From Oscillibacter sp. (lineage in GTDB: Bacteria > Bacillota > Clostridia > Oscillospirales > Oscillospiraceae), in assembly GCA_003522105.1 (NCBI GenBank), contig DPGF01000035.1, positions 2,802 through 21,831 on the forward strand: a stretch of 19,030 bases of DNA. Direction: 5' to 3'. The translations under genes were made by a program, and so were the position numbers. Positions 6,204 to 14,352 of this stretch are shown here, piece after piece (the first letter of the stretch is position 1; each line of letters starts with the position of its first letter). The notes under the pieces were generated by a model. It had not been told where the DNA came from. It made no database searches and worked only from the letters and a program-made list of their open reading frames with translations.

Positions 6204-8444
6204 TCAAATCAGCGACAGCTGTTTATCGTCGCTGTCCTCCGTTTTGAGCAGTGCGCCTGTTGCCGGAATGCTGCGTCCGCGATAGCGGGCAAAATCGGTG
6301 ATGCCGGTCTCCTCGGGGAAGCGGACCGCATCGAGCGTGTACTTCTTTTTGAGCGTCAAAAGCGCGACCCCCTGCGTTGTGCGTGTGGTCTTCACGCCGA
6401 GCAGCGCCGTATTGACGATGAGTACGCGCGGCTCAGTCGAATAAACGGCGATCTCGCGGTCTTCTCTGAGGTGCAGCAGCGCTTTGAGCGGGCTCTTGTC
6501 GCTGTAAGCGCCGGTCAGGCGGCGGCGGTTCGACATCGTCTTGTAGGCGGAAAGCTCCACCTTGGCGGCCTTACCGTTTTCAAAGAAGAAGAGCATATAG
6601 CCGCTGTAATCGCCCGGCAGCACCATGCCCATAACGCTCTCGCCCTCGTCCATGCCGAGCTTCGAGGGCAGGTAGTCGCCAAGCAGGCTCGCCTTGCCGT
6701 CTGCAAAGTCACTCGCGCGCGTCTTGTAGACCTGCGCGCGGTCGGTGAAGAACATCAGCTCGGCGGCATTGCTGCTCTCCACGCTCACGCTGAGCGCATC
6801 GTCCTCCTTGAACTTCTGCTCGCCGGACATACGCAGCGACTGCGGCGTAATCTTTTTGAAGTAGCCCTGCTGCGACAAAAAGAGCGTGACGGGATAATCC
6901 TCGATCGCGTCCTCCTCCGCGTCCGCGTCCTCGGCATAGTCGTAGAGAATACCGGTGCGGCGGGGTTCGGCATACTTTTTACGCACGTCCTCAAGCTCGC
7001 TCACGATGATTTTGCGGATGCGCGAAGGACGTGCGAGCGTATCCTCAAGGTCTTCGATCTCCGACTCCAGAGAAGCCGTTTCCTCCACGCGCTTTAAGAT
7101 ATATTCGCGGTTGATGTTGCGCAGCTTGATCTCGGCGACATATTCTGCCTGGATCTGGTCGATGCCGAAGCCGATCATCAGGTTCGGCACAACGTCCGCT
7201 TCCTTCTCCGTCTCGCGGATGATCTCGATGGCCTTGTCGATGTCGAGCAGGATTTTTTTGAGGCCCTTTAAGAGGTGAAGCTTGTCCTGCCGTTTTTTGA
7301 GCACGAAGTACACGCGCCGCTTGACGCTCTCCGTCCGCCACGCGCACCATTCTTCCAGCAGCTCGCGCACACCCATCACGCGCGGCATGCCGCCGATGAG
7401 CACGTTGAAGTTGCACGACGCCGTATCCTGAAGCGTCGTAGACTTAAAGAGCTTCTGCATGAGCTTGTCAGGATCCGCTCCGCGCTTTAAGTCGATCGTC
7501 AGCTTGAGACCGGAGAGGTCGGTCTCATCGCGCATGTCCGAAATTTCCTTGACCTTGCCCGCTTTGATGAGCTCGGCGACCTTATCCATAATAGCCTCGC
7601 TCGTGGTGGTGTAGGGGATCTCGTAAATTTCGATGAGATTTTCCTTTTTGTCGTATCGCCAGCGGGCGCGCACCTTCACGCCGCCGCGGCCGGTATTGTA
7701 GATATCCTCGATGACGCGCGCATCATACAGGATCTCGCCGCCGGTGGGAAAATCGGGGGCAAGCAGCGTCTCGCTGATGCGCACCTCGGGATTTTTGAGG
7801 AAGGCGATCGTCGTGTCGCACACCTCGCCCAAGTTAAAGCCGCACAGCTGGCTCGCCATGCCGACGGCGATGCCCTGGTTGGCGGAAACGAGGATATTGG
7901 GGAACGTTGTCGGCAGCAGCGCCGGTTCCTTCATTGTGTTGTCGTAGTTGTCGACGAAATCGACGGTATCGGAGTCGATGTCACGGAAAAGCTCCGCGCA
8001 GATGGGCGCGAGCTTTGCCTCGGTGTATCGGCTGGCCGCCCACGCCATGTCGCGCGAGTAGACCTTACCGAAGTTGCCCTTTGAGTCGACAAACGGGTGC
8101 AGCAGCGCGCCGTAGCCCTTGGAAAGGCGCACCATCGTGTCGTAGATGGCGGCGTCTCCGTGGGGGTTTAAGCGCATCGTCTGTCCGACGATGTTCGCAC
8201 TCTTTGTGCGCGCGCCGGTAAGCAGCCCCATTTTATACATCGTGTAAAGGAGCTTGCGGTGCGAGGGCTTGAAGCCGTCGATCTCCGGAATGGCGCGGGA
8301 GACGATGACAGACATCGCATAGGGCATATAGTTCGTTTCCAGCGTTTCTGTGATATTCTGCTCCACCACGTCCGCGCGGAGACCCATGACATTTGGGTCG
8401 GCGCGGCGGTGGGTTGGCTTTGCTGTTTTGTCGCTTTTCTTCAT
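6204..8444 (-). CDS. parC: Topoisomerase IV A-like subunit (ParC/GyrA family)
   Basis: This 746-residue type IIA topoisomerase subunit cuts and rejoins DNA. The N-terminal breakage domain shows A-I-P-E-I-D-G-F-K-P-S-H-R-K, the drug-contact loop H-G-D-A-A-I-Y-D and catalytic Tyr140 in A-S-R-Y-T-E. The C-terminal third is a degenerate beta-pinwheel with no GyrA box (Q-R-R-G-G-K-G) seen, which favours a ParC-like over a gyrase role. An acidic stretch (about 500-515) joins the halves. Start: ATG 8444 is preferred, because GAGG (8452-8455) is seven bases away, while the ATG two codons upstream directly abuts it. No B subunit gene (parE) is adjacent. Downstream it is followed by yitT at a 35-base gap. 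The family is certain; the ParC versus GyrA name is less so. Confidence 0.88.
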   Translation of the reverse strand: MKKSDKTAKPTHRRADPNVMGLRADVVEQNITETLETNYMPYAMSVIVSRAIPEIDGFKPSHRKLLYTMYKMGLLTGARTKSANIVGQTMRLNPHGDAAIYDTMVRLSKGYGALLHPFVDSKGNFGKVYSRDMAWAASRYTEAKLAPICAELFRDIDSDTVDFVDNYDNTMKEPALLPTTFPNILVSANQGIAVGMASQLCGFNLGEVCDTTIAFLKNPEVRISETLLAPDFPTGGEILYDARVIEDIYNTGRGGVKVRARWRYDKKENLIEIYEIPYTTTSEAIMDKVAELIKAGKVKEISDMRDETDLSGLKLTIDLKRGADPDKLMQKLFKSTTLQDTASCNFNVLIGGMPRVMGVRELLEEWCAWRTESVKRRVYFVLKKRQDKLHLLKGLKKILLDIDKAIEIIRETEKEADVVPNLMIGFGIDQIQAEYVAEIKLRNINREYILKRVEETASLESEIEDLEDTLARPSRIRKIIVSELEDVRKKYAEPRRTGILYDYAEDADAEEDAIEDYPVTLFLSQQGYFKKITPQSLRMSGEQKFKEDDALSVSVESSNAAELMFFTDRAQVYKTRASDFADGKASLLGDYLPSKLGMDEGESVMGMVLPGDYSGYMLFFFENGKAAKVELSAYKTMSNRRRLTGAYSDKSPLKALLHLREDREIAVYSTEPRVLIVNTALLGVKTTRTTQGVALLTLKKKYTLDAVRFPEETGITDFARYRGRSIPATGALLKTEDSDDKQLSLI

Positions 8445-8504
8445 TCGCATACCTCAAAATCGATCCGGCAGCGAGGTGGCTGCCAAACATACTATTTCTA
8501 TGAT

Positions 8505-8533
8505 ATCCTATCACACTTTTTTCTACCGTGCAA
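8505..8533 (-). promoter_or_regulatory. Sigma-A promoter of the topoisomerase-yitT-LUD-lipoprotein operon
   Basis: On the minus strand TTGCAC (8533-8528) and TAGGAT (8510-8505) are 17 bases apart, with TG extending the -10 box. Transcription would start near 8498. The short untranslated leader can form a small hairpin (GGCAGC/GCTGCC at 8467-8484) upstream of the ribosome binding site. Confidence 0.7.
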
Positions 8534-8613
8534 CACCGCAAAGGAAGAGAAAATCCGCCCGAAACTCTGTTTTTTCATTCAAAACCACATGTTTGCTTTT
8601 GCTTTCGCGCAGC

Positions 8614-8652
8614 AAAAAAGAACGCACTCTGCACAGCAAAGCGCGTTCTTTT
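8614..8652 (-). terminator. Terminator of the yihY-trkA-trkH operon
   Basis: A 10-pair stem (8616-8625 with 8643-8652) has a 17-base loop and, on the minus strand, a run of six T. It lies just after the trkH stop at 8661 and faces the divergently placed start of the topoisomerase operon. The symmetric A/T flanks allow some activity in the other direction. Confidence 0.75.
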
Positions 8653-8660
8653 CTGTTCTC

Positions 8661-10103
8661 TTACTTTCTGCGCCACACAGAGGGCATCAGCAGCACGAGC
8701 AGCGGCATGATCTCAAGCCGCCCGAGCAGCATGATGGCGCTCATCACGAGCTTGCTGACGCCGGAGAGGAAGCCGAAGTTACACGTCGGCCCCACCGCGC
8801 CAAGGCCGGGACCCACATTGCTGATGGCTGTGAGCGAGGCGGTGAAGGCCGCGGTAAAGTCGATCTCATCAAGCGTCAGCACCAGCGTGCCGAGCAGCAG
8901 GATCGCAATATAGGTGAAGAAGAACACCGCAACGGACGAAACCGTTTCCTCTGTCACGCGATGCCCGTCGAGCGTGATGGGGCGCACCTCACGCGAGTGC
9001 ATGATGCGCCGCAGATCGCGCCGCAGCGACTTGCACAGCAGCAGAACGCGCGAGACCTTGACACCGCCTGCCGTAGAGCCTGCGCAGCCGCCGAAGAACA
9101 TCACCAGAACGAGGATACAACGGCAGAACTGCGGCCAGAGGTCAAAATTCTCCGTACAGTAGCCGGTGGTGGAGATGAGCGTAACGACCTGAAACGCGGC
9201 GTGCTCGATCGCCGAACCGATGCTGCGCCCCGTGCGCATGACAAGATCCGCCGCGATCAGCGCCGACGAACCGAGCACCACAAAGGTGTAAACGCGCAGT
9301 TCCTCGCTGCGGACCGCCTCGCGGAAGCGGCGCGTTGCGGTGAGGTAGAACAGCGTAAAGTTCACAGACGCCGCAAACATGAAGAAAATGATGATCCAGT
9401 TGATGAGTGACGAATCATAATAGGCAACGCTTGCATCACGGATGGAAAAGCCGCCGGTGGAGATCGTGGTGAGTGCTGTGGTCAGCGCGTCGAACAGCGG
9501 CATCCCCGCAATGCGCAGCAGCAGCGCCTCGGCCACCGTGAGCGTGATATAGATGCGGTACAGGATGCGCGCCGTTTCACCCGTGCGGGGGCGGAGCTTC
9601 GTGCTGATGGGGCCGGGGGATTCCGCCTTCATCAGGTTCACGCTGCCCTCGCTGAGCTTGGGCAGCAGCGCCAGCATCAGCACAAGGATACCCATGCCGC
9701 CCATCCACTGCGTGAGTGCGCGCCAGAGCTGAAGGCCGCGCGGCAGCGACGAGGGAGAAGAGAAGATCGACGCGCCGGTCGTCGTCAGGCCGGAGACCGT
9801 TTCAAAAATGGCGTCGACAAACCCGCAGCTGCCGCTGAGAAAGTACGGCAGCGCGCCGAACACACTCAGCACGATCCAGCACAGCGCCACGCAGACAAAG
9901 CCGTCGCGTGTCTGCAAACGGGTGTTGCGCGCGCGGATGAGCGAAAGCAGCACACCCACGCCGCCGCAGATGAGCAGCGCATACAAAAACGCGCGCTGAT
10001 CCACGCCGCCGCACGCCACAGAGAGCAGCAGCGACGGCGCCATGCACAACGCCTCGATGCAGAGGATCACGCCGACGATCTTTAGGATAAGACTTTGGTT
10101 CAT
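8661..10103 (-). CDS. trkH: TrkH-type potassium uptake channel subunit
   Basis: This 480-residue integral membrane protein moves K+ (or Na+) inward through a fourfold pseudo-repeat pore. The four selectivity-loop motifs are visible: T-T-G-A-S (108-112), S-T-G-G-F (215-219), S-T-T-G-Y (311-315) and S-N-V-G-P-G (428-433), each carrying the key glycine. The conserved G-G-C-A-G-S-T-A-G-G-V-K (338-349) and the usual T-Q-W-M-G-G-M-G-I (131-139) also fit. ATG 10103 is chosen over the in-frame ATG 10112, because GAGGA (10117-10113) is nine bases from the former and touches the latter. It follows trkA at a 32-base gap, so channel and regulatory subunit are made together. A terminator follows. Confidence 0.95.
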   Translation of the reverse strand: MNQSLILKIVGVILCIEALCMAPSLLLSVACGGVDQRAFLYALLICGGVGVLLSLIRARNTRLQTRDGFVCVALCWIVLSVFGALPYFLSGSCGFVDAIFETVSGLTTTGASIFSSPSSLPRGLQLWRALTQWMGGMGILVLMLALLPKLSEGSVNLMKAESPGPISTKLRPRTGETARILYRIYITLTVAEALLLRIAGMPLFDALTTALTTISTGGFSIRDASVAYYDSSLINWIIIFFMFAASVNFTLFYLTATRRFREAVRSEELRVYTFVVLGSSALIAADLVMRTGRSIGSAIEHAAFQVVTLISTTGYCTENFDLWPQFCRCILVLVMFFGGCAGSTAGGVKVSRVLLLCKSLRRDLRRIMHSREVRPITLDGHRVTEETVSSVAVFFFTYIAILLLGTLVLTLDEIDFTAAFTASLTAISNVGPGLGAVGPTCNFGFLSGVSKLVMSAIMLLGRLEIMPLLVLLMPSVWRRK

Positions 10104-10135
10104 AGTAAACATTCCTCGCTGTCAGACCCGGTCAT

Positions 10136-11491
10136 TCAGCCGAGAATATCGTTGAGATCCTGCAAAAAGAGCTCCTGCGCCATCACGATCACACGGTCGC
10201 CCGCGCGGATCTGCGACTGGCCGTTCGGGATCTGCATTTTGCCCTCGTGTACGATGGCGGCAACGAGCAGCCCCTTGCGGAAGGCAAGGTCGCTCAGCGG
10301 CCGGTCAAGGAAGTGCGTGGCGGGCGTCGCCGTAAACTCGACCGCTTCGATCGCGCCGCCGAGGATATAGTGCAGGCTCTCCACGGCGCTGCCCTGCGAG
10401 TTGGCAAGGCCGCGCACATAGCTCGAAATCTGCCCTGCGATGACCGCCTTGGGCGAGATCACCGTGTCGAGTCCCGTGAGATTCACAATGTCGAGATAGC
10501 CCATGCGCGACATCTTGGGCACGACCTTCTTCACGCCGTAGCGCTTGGCCGTGAGCGCCATAAGGAGATTCTCCTCGTCGCGGTCGGTCACGGCGATGAA
10601 CGCATCGCAGTGGAAGATCCCCTCGGATTCGAGCAGGTCGTGGTCTGTGCCGTCGCCGTGAATGATGGTCGCCTTCGGCAGCTTTTCTGCAAGGGCAAGA
10701 CACTTGTTTTCGTCCTTTTCCACGATGGTCACATGCGTGCCGAGGTCTGCCAGCAGCCAGGCAAGATACTGCGAGATGCGCCCGCCGCCGAGAATGCTCA
10801 CGCGCCGGATCGGTGACATCGCGCGCCCCATTGAGCGCAGCACGCGCGTCGTTTCCGCAGGCGTGCCAATGACATACACGCGATCCCCTGCCTGCGGGAC
10901 GAACGAGCCGTTCGGCACGATGACCTCATCGCCGCGCTTGGCGGCGCACATGAGGATACTGTTGGGGTTCTCGCGGTTGAAGTCGATGAGGGACTTGCCG
11001 ACCAGGGTGTCGTTTGCCTCGGTCTGAAAGCCGATGAGCTCGACAAGGCCGCGGGCAAACGTCTCCACGCTGAACGCCGACGGCACGCGCAGAATGCGCG
11101 AGACCTCCTGCGCGGCGGCATGCTCGGGGTTGATGATCATATCGAGTCCGATCTCGCGGCGCAGGATCGGCGCATCTCGGAAGTATTCCGGATTGCGCAC
11201 ACGGGCGACCGTGTGCTTTGCGCCAAGCTTTTTCGCCATCAGGCAGCAGATGAGGTTCACCTCATCGTTTTCCGAAACGGCGATGAGCAGATCCGCCTCG
11301 CGCACGCCCGCCTCCAGCAGAACGCTCGCGCTCGCGCCGTTGCCCTCCACGCACATCACATCGAGCATGGAGTCCACATGGTCGAGCACGGCGCTGTCGC
11401 GGTCAATGACGACCAGATCGTGATTCTCGCCTGTCATCTGCTCGGCAATGGCATAGCCGACCTTACCGATACCGACAATGATGATTTTCAT
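10136..11491 (-). CDS. trkA: TrkA potassium uptake regulatory subunit, double RCK
   Basis: This 451-residue cytoplasmic protein gates the TrkH channel in response to bound nucleotide. It holds two tandem RCK units. The first Rossmann fold begins at G-I-G-K-V-G (7-12) with acidic residues at the end of strand two (V-I-D-R-D). The second begins near residue 235 with I-L-G-G-G-R-I-S, and its strand two ends V-E-K-D-E. Each is followed by an RCK_C (TrkA_C) domain. Double-length TrkA is the normal bacterial Trk form, as opposed to the half-length KtrA. The ATG (11491) overlaps the yihY stop codon (ATGA), and AGGAG lies ten bases upstream within yihY, so translation is coupled. Confidence 0.95.
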   Translation of the reverse strand: MKIIIVGIGKVGYAIAEQMTGENHDLVVIDRDSAVLDHVDSMLDVMCVEGNGASASVLLEAGVREADLLIAVSENDEVNLICCLMAKKLGAKHTVARVRNPEYFRDAPILRREIGLDMIINPEHAAAQEVSRILRVPSAFSVETFARGLVELIGFQTEANDTLVGKSLIDFNRENPNSILMCAAKRGDEVIVPNGSFVPQAGDRVYVIGTPAETTRVLRSMGRAMSPIRRVSILGGGRISQYLAWLLADLGTHVTIVEKDENKCLALAEKLPKATIIHGDGTDHDLLESEGIFHCDAFIAVTDRDEENLLMALTAKRYGVKKVVPKMSRMGYLDIVNLTGLDTVISPKAVIAGQISSYVRGLANSQGSAVESLHYILGGAIEAVEFTATPATHFLDRPLSDLAFRKGLLVAAIVHEGKMQIPNGQSQIRAGDRVIVMAQELFLQDLNDILG

Positions 11492-12375
11492 AATTGCGAT
11501 TCTCCTAAATTTTCTTCCGGTGTGCGCTGCTTGCGCAGCACCATCAAAACGCTGTTGAACTCCGCCCCCATGATGAGCATGACCGAGGCGAGATACAGCC
11601 ACAACAACAACACGATCACCGCGCCAAGCGTCCCGTAAATGACGGAATAGCGCGCGACTTTTTCCACATAGTACGAAAAGAGGAATGACAGCACGAGCCA
11701 CATCACAAGCGAAAAGACCGCGCCCGGCCAGATGCGGTTCATCTTGCGCGACTCCTGCGCAAGACCGTACATCATTGCAGTCGGGAAGAACACGATCCCG
11801 CCGAGGATAGCAAAGCGCAGCCCCGACCACAGGCTGATAAATCCATCGCTCAGGGCAATGTAGCCGGACAGATGCTCCGAGCAGAAATTCAGCACCCGCC
11901 CGCCGACGACCGAAAGGCCGATGGACAGCACGATCATCAGGATCAGGCTCAGCGTGTAGAGCAGGAGCTTGAGCTGATGGCGCACAAACTGTGTCGGCTT
12001 ATGCTCGCCGTAGGCCCGGCGCACCGAGACCATCAGCGATCCCGCCGCGCGGTAAGGGAAGTAAACGGAAAACACCAGCGAGAACCACAGCAGCCTCGGG
12101 CTTGAATCGCGGCCGACATAAATGAGGTACTGCTCGATGATGTCGAGCGCCTCCTGCGGAATGAACGCGCGGATCTCATGCAAAAAGCCGCTGATGTCCA
12201 CCGACATGATGCCGACCAGGTTGCTCAGAAAGATCAGCAGCGGAAAAAGTGCAAAGAGGAGATAATAGGTAAGCGCCGCACTGTCGCGGCCGACATGATG
12301 GTCAAAATAGCGCCTTCCCATCAGGTAAGCGCCTTTTAAAAAACGGTGTCGGTCAAGATACTGCTGCAAGGGCAA
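11488..12375 (-). CDS. YihY/BrkB-family inner membrane protein
   Basis: This 295-residue protein belongs to the YihY (virulence factor BrkB) family. It has six hydrophobic segments and the hallmark early region D-S-A-A-L-T-Y-Y-L-L-F-A-L-F-P just after the first helix, plus the late P-G-A-V-F-S-L-V-M-W and Y-G-T-L-G-A-V-I-V-L-L-L-W-L-Y segments. The molecular function is not firmly established. The start is judged to be TTG 12375: AGGAGG (12387-12382) is six bases upstream. The frame opens further to a TTG at 12408, but that codon coincides with the expected transcription start. It is the first gene of an operon with trkA (ATGA overlap) and trkH, which suggests, weakly, a link to ion or osmotic homeostasis. 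Confidence 0.88.
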   Translation of the reverse strand: MPLQQYLDRHRFLKGAYLMGRRYFDHHVGRDSAALTYYLLFALFPLLIFLSNLVGIMSVDISGFLHEIRAFIPQEALDIIEQYLIYVGRDSSPRLLWFSLVFSVYFPYRAAGSLMVSVRRAYGEHKPTQFVRHQLKLLLYTLSLILMIVLSIGLSVVGGRVLNFCSEHLSGYIALSDGFISLWSGLRFAILGGIVFFPTAMMYGLAQESRKMNRIWPGAVFSLVMWLVLSFLFSYYVEKVARYSVIYGTLGAVIVLLLWLYLASVMLIMGAEFNSVLMVLRKQRTPEENLGESQL

Positions 12376-12415
12376 TGCCCACCTCCTCAAAAAATGATTT
12401 CTCTTCAATCCCTAT

Positions 12416-12421
12416 AGTATA
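12416..12421 (-). promoter_or_regulatory. Extended -10 promoter of the yihY-trkA-trkH operon
   Basis: The minus strand reads TGT followed by TATACT (12421-12416), a TG-extended -10 element. No good -35 hexamer stands 17 bases upstream. Transcription would begin near 12409, leaving a leader of about 35 bases that contains the AGGAGG site (12387-12382). Confidence 0.5.
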
Positions 12422-12496
12422 ACACAGCATTTTTCGAAAGGGAAGCGAAAAAGCGAAAGCGTACAAAGTTTCCCTGAAATAAAGGCAGAAAAGGGG

Positions 12497-12525
12497 TTGA
12501 CACAGCGGAAAAATGTGCATAATAT
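12497..12525 (+). promoter_or_regulatory. Sigma-A promoter of the M-box / mgtE transcript
   Basis: A consensus -35 TTGACA (12497-12502) and a near-consensus -10 TAATAT (12520-12525) are 17 bases apart. Transcription should start near 12532, immediately before the M-box. It is divergent from the yihY promoter about 75 bases away. Confidence 0.85.
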
Positions 12526-12539
12526 AAGGGTGTTAAGTT

Positions 12540-12720
12540 CATATATCGTCCGGTAGGTAAGGCTACCACAAGGATACGGACTGCTGCCGCGGAGTAGTGG
12601 AGACACTATGAGAGGGTTTGAACAGGTTGCATCGAAAACAAGGTGCCATCTAATGCAGTTTCACTGCCTTGTGATGCTAAAGCTTGAACGGTAAGGAAAT
12701 GCTGCACAAGGGGCAGTGTT
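12540..12720 (+). ncRNA. M-box (ykoK) magnesium riboswitch
   Basis: The leader of mgtE carries recognisable M-box consensus blocks: GGTAGGTAAGGCTACC (12552-12567) followed by GGATACGG and CTGCTGCC (12572-12588), and, near the 3' part, AAGGTGCCATCTAATGCAG and GATGCTAAAGCTTGAACGG (about 12640-12691). These correspond to the Mg2+-binding core of the B. subtilis mgtE leader as I know it. It lies between a sigma-A promoter and an intrinsic terminator (12733-12777), as expected for a switch that ends transcription when Mg2+ is plentiful. Boundaries are approximate. The class is supported by both sequence and the downstream gene. Confidence 0.9.
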
Positions 12721-12732
12721 TCGGCATCATCG

Positions 12733-12777
12733 CTCCCATAGCCGCGTCGCCGGACGCAGGATATGGGGGATTTTTTT
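12733..12777 (+). terminator. Riboswitch expression-platform terminator before mgtE
   Basis: The outer stem CTCCCATA (12733-12740) with TATGGGGG (12762-12769) and the inner stem GCGTC/GACGC (12744-12748, 12753-12757) form a strong hairpin followed by seven T (12771-12777). It follows the M-box directly and precedes the mgtE ribosome binding site, so it is the expected OFF structure. Confidence 0.88.
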
Positions 12778-12838
12778 ACCCCCCGTTCCGCGTGGATCTA
12801 TTTTACTTTGCACTATCTTCGGAAAGGAGGAGACGGCT

Positions 12839-14221
12839 ATGGTCGGCTTTGAAGAAATGCGCGGCGAACTGCTGGAAAGAATTGAGGATTTGCTCAAGCG
12901 AAAACAATACACCGCGCTGCGCGATCTGCTCTCTGACCTCGCTCCGGCGGATATTGCCTCGCTTTTTGAAGATCTGGACGAGGACAGCATTCCACTCCTC
13001 TTCCGGCTCCTTCCCAAAGAGCCCGCGGCGGAGGTGTTCGTCGAACTCGATCCCGATGCGCAGGAGATGCTGATCCGCGGCTTTTCGAACACTGAGCTGA
13101 AAGAAGTTCTTGATGAGCTGTACCTCGACGACGCGGTCGACATCGTGGAGGAAATGCCCGCAAACGTCGTCAAGCGCATCTTAAAGCACGCAGACCCCGA
13201 CACGCGCAAGAGCATCAACGAAATTCTCAAATACCCTGACGACAGCGCGGGCGCGCTGATGACGACGGAGTTTGTCGACTTAAAGCGCGACATGACCGTT
13301 GAGGACGCCTTAAAGCGCATTCGCCGCACCGGTACGGACAAAGAGACCATCAACGTCTGTTACGTTGTCGACCCCGCGCGCAAGCTGCAGGGCATCGTTT
13401 CGCTGCGCACCATTCTCCTTGCCGAGGAGGACGATGTGATCGAGGAGATCATGGAGACGCACGTCATCTCCGTGACGACGCTTGAGGACAAGGAAGACGT
13501 TGCGCAGACCTTCTCAAAATACGACTTCATCGCTCTTCCGGTCGTTGACAAGGAAGACCGCCTCGTCGGCATCATCACCGTTGACGACGCCATTGACGTC
13601 ATGGAAGCGGAAACGACCGAGGATATCGAAAAGATGGCGGCCATGCTGCCGACGGACAAGCCCTATCTCAAAACAAGCGTCTGGGATACCTTCAAGTCCC
13701 GCATTCCCTGGCTGCTGCTCTTAATGGTCTCCGCCACCTTCACCGGTCAGATCATCGCGCGCTTTGAAGATGCGCTGAGTGCCTTTGCTATCCTGACGGC
13801 TTACATTCCCATGCTGATGGACACGGGCGGCAACTGCGGCTCGCAGGCAAGCGTTACGGTCATTCGCGGTATCTCGCTCGACGAGATCGAATTTTCCGAT
13901 CTTTTCCGCGTCATCTGGAAGGAGATCCGCGTGGCGGTCATCTGCGGCGCAACGCTCGCGGCAGCAAACTTTGCAAAGCTCATGCTCGTCGACAAGATGC
14001 TCTTCGGCAACCCCATCACCGTTGCCGTCGCAGCGGTCATCTGCCTGACGCTCGTGGTCACGGTGTTTGCGGCCAAGGTCGTGGGCTGCACGCTGCCGCT
14101 GCTCGCCAAGAAGATCGGCTTCGACCCCGCGGTCATGGCCTCGCCCTTCATCACAACGGTCGTGGACGCGATCTCTCTGATGATCTACTTTAATTTTGCC
14201 TCGCTTCTTCTCGGAATCTGA
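12839..14221 (+). CDS. mgtE: Magnesium transporter MgtE
   Basis: This 460-residue Mg2+ channel has the standard order: an N-terminal alpha-helical MgtE_N domain (about 1-125), two CBS domains (about 130-255) that sense cytoplasmic Mg2+, and a five-helix membrane domain from about residue 280. The conserved pore segment P-M-L-M-D-T-G-G-N-C-G-S-Q-A-S and the late F-D-P-A-V-M-A-S-P-F-I-T-T-V-V-D are present. GGAGG (12826-12830) eight bases before ATG 12839 fixes the start; the frame is open further upstream into the riboswitch, but that part is untranslated. The gene is controlled by the M-box in its leader and ends before a strong terminator at 14299-14337. Confidence 0.96.
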   Translation: MVGFEEMRGELLERIEDLLKRKQYTALRDLLSDLAPADIASLFEDLDEDSIPLLFRLLPKEPAAEVFVELDPDAQEMLIRGFSNTELKEVLDELYLDDAVDIVEEMPANVVKRILKHADPDTRKSINEILKYPDDSAGALMTTEFVDLKRDMTVEDALKRIRRTGTDKETINVCYVVDPARKLQGIVSLRTILLAEEDDVIEEIMETHVISVTTLEDKEDVAQTFSKYDFIALPVVDKEDRLVGIITVDDAIDVMEAETTEDIEKMAAMLPTDKPYLKTSVWDTFKSRIPWLLLLMVSATFTGQIIARFEDALSAFAILTAYIPMLMDTGGNCGSQASVTVIRGISLDEIEFSDLFRVIWKEIRVAVICGATLAAANFAKLMLVDKMLFGNPITVAVAAVICLTLVVTVFAAKVVGCTLPLLAKKIGFDPAVMASPFITTVVDAISLMIYFNFASLLLGI

Positions 14222-14239
14222 TAAAAATACGAAAAACTC

Positions 14240-14269
14240 TTTTCAATCGCACATGAACTGTGTTATGAT
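14240..14269 (+). promoter_or_regulatory. Possible promoter upstream of the intercistronic terminator
   Basis: TTTTCA (14240-14245) and TATGAT (14264-14269) are 18 bases apart, with TG extending the -10 box. A transcript from here would begin near 14276 and meet the terminator at 14299-14337 after only about 60 bases. It could serve the M29-CamH-like-aroQ genes by readthrough, make a short RNA, or be chance. Confidence 0.4.
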
Positions 14270-14298
14270 GCATGTTGTATGGCATTGTACGATATTCA

Positions 14299-14337
14299 AA
14301 GAGGCGGCTGTGCCAGACACAGCCGCCTCTTCTTTTT
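14299..14337 (+). terminator. Strong intrinsic terminator between mgtE and the aminopeptidase gene
   Basis: A perfect 14-pair stem (14299-14312 with 14318-14331) with a five-base loop is followed by C and six T. It lies 78 bases after the mgtE stop. The ribosome binding site of the next gene (14341-14347) starts just four bases after the T-run, so no promoter fits between them. Confidence 0.9.
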
Positions 14338-14352
14338 TCAGGAGGAGTTTCC

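Noticed and set aside
8259..9410. Plus-strand ORF (383 codons) crossing the topoisomerase start, the intergenic region and trkH
   Set aside because: It overlaps the ends of two well-supported minus-strand genes and a terminator, and its composition (Q, H, R, E, A) is that of an antisense frame.
14272..14352. N-terminal extension of the aminopeptidase through the terminator hairpin
   Set aside because: It would require translating the terminator stem and has no ribosome binding site, whereas GGAGGAG directly precedes ATG 14353.
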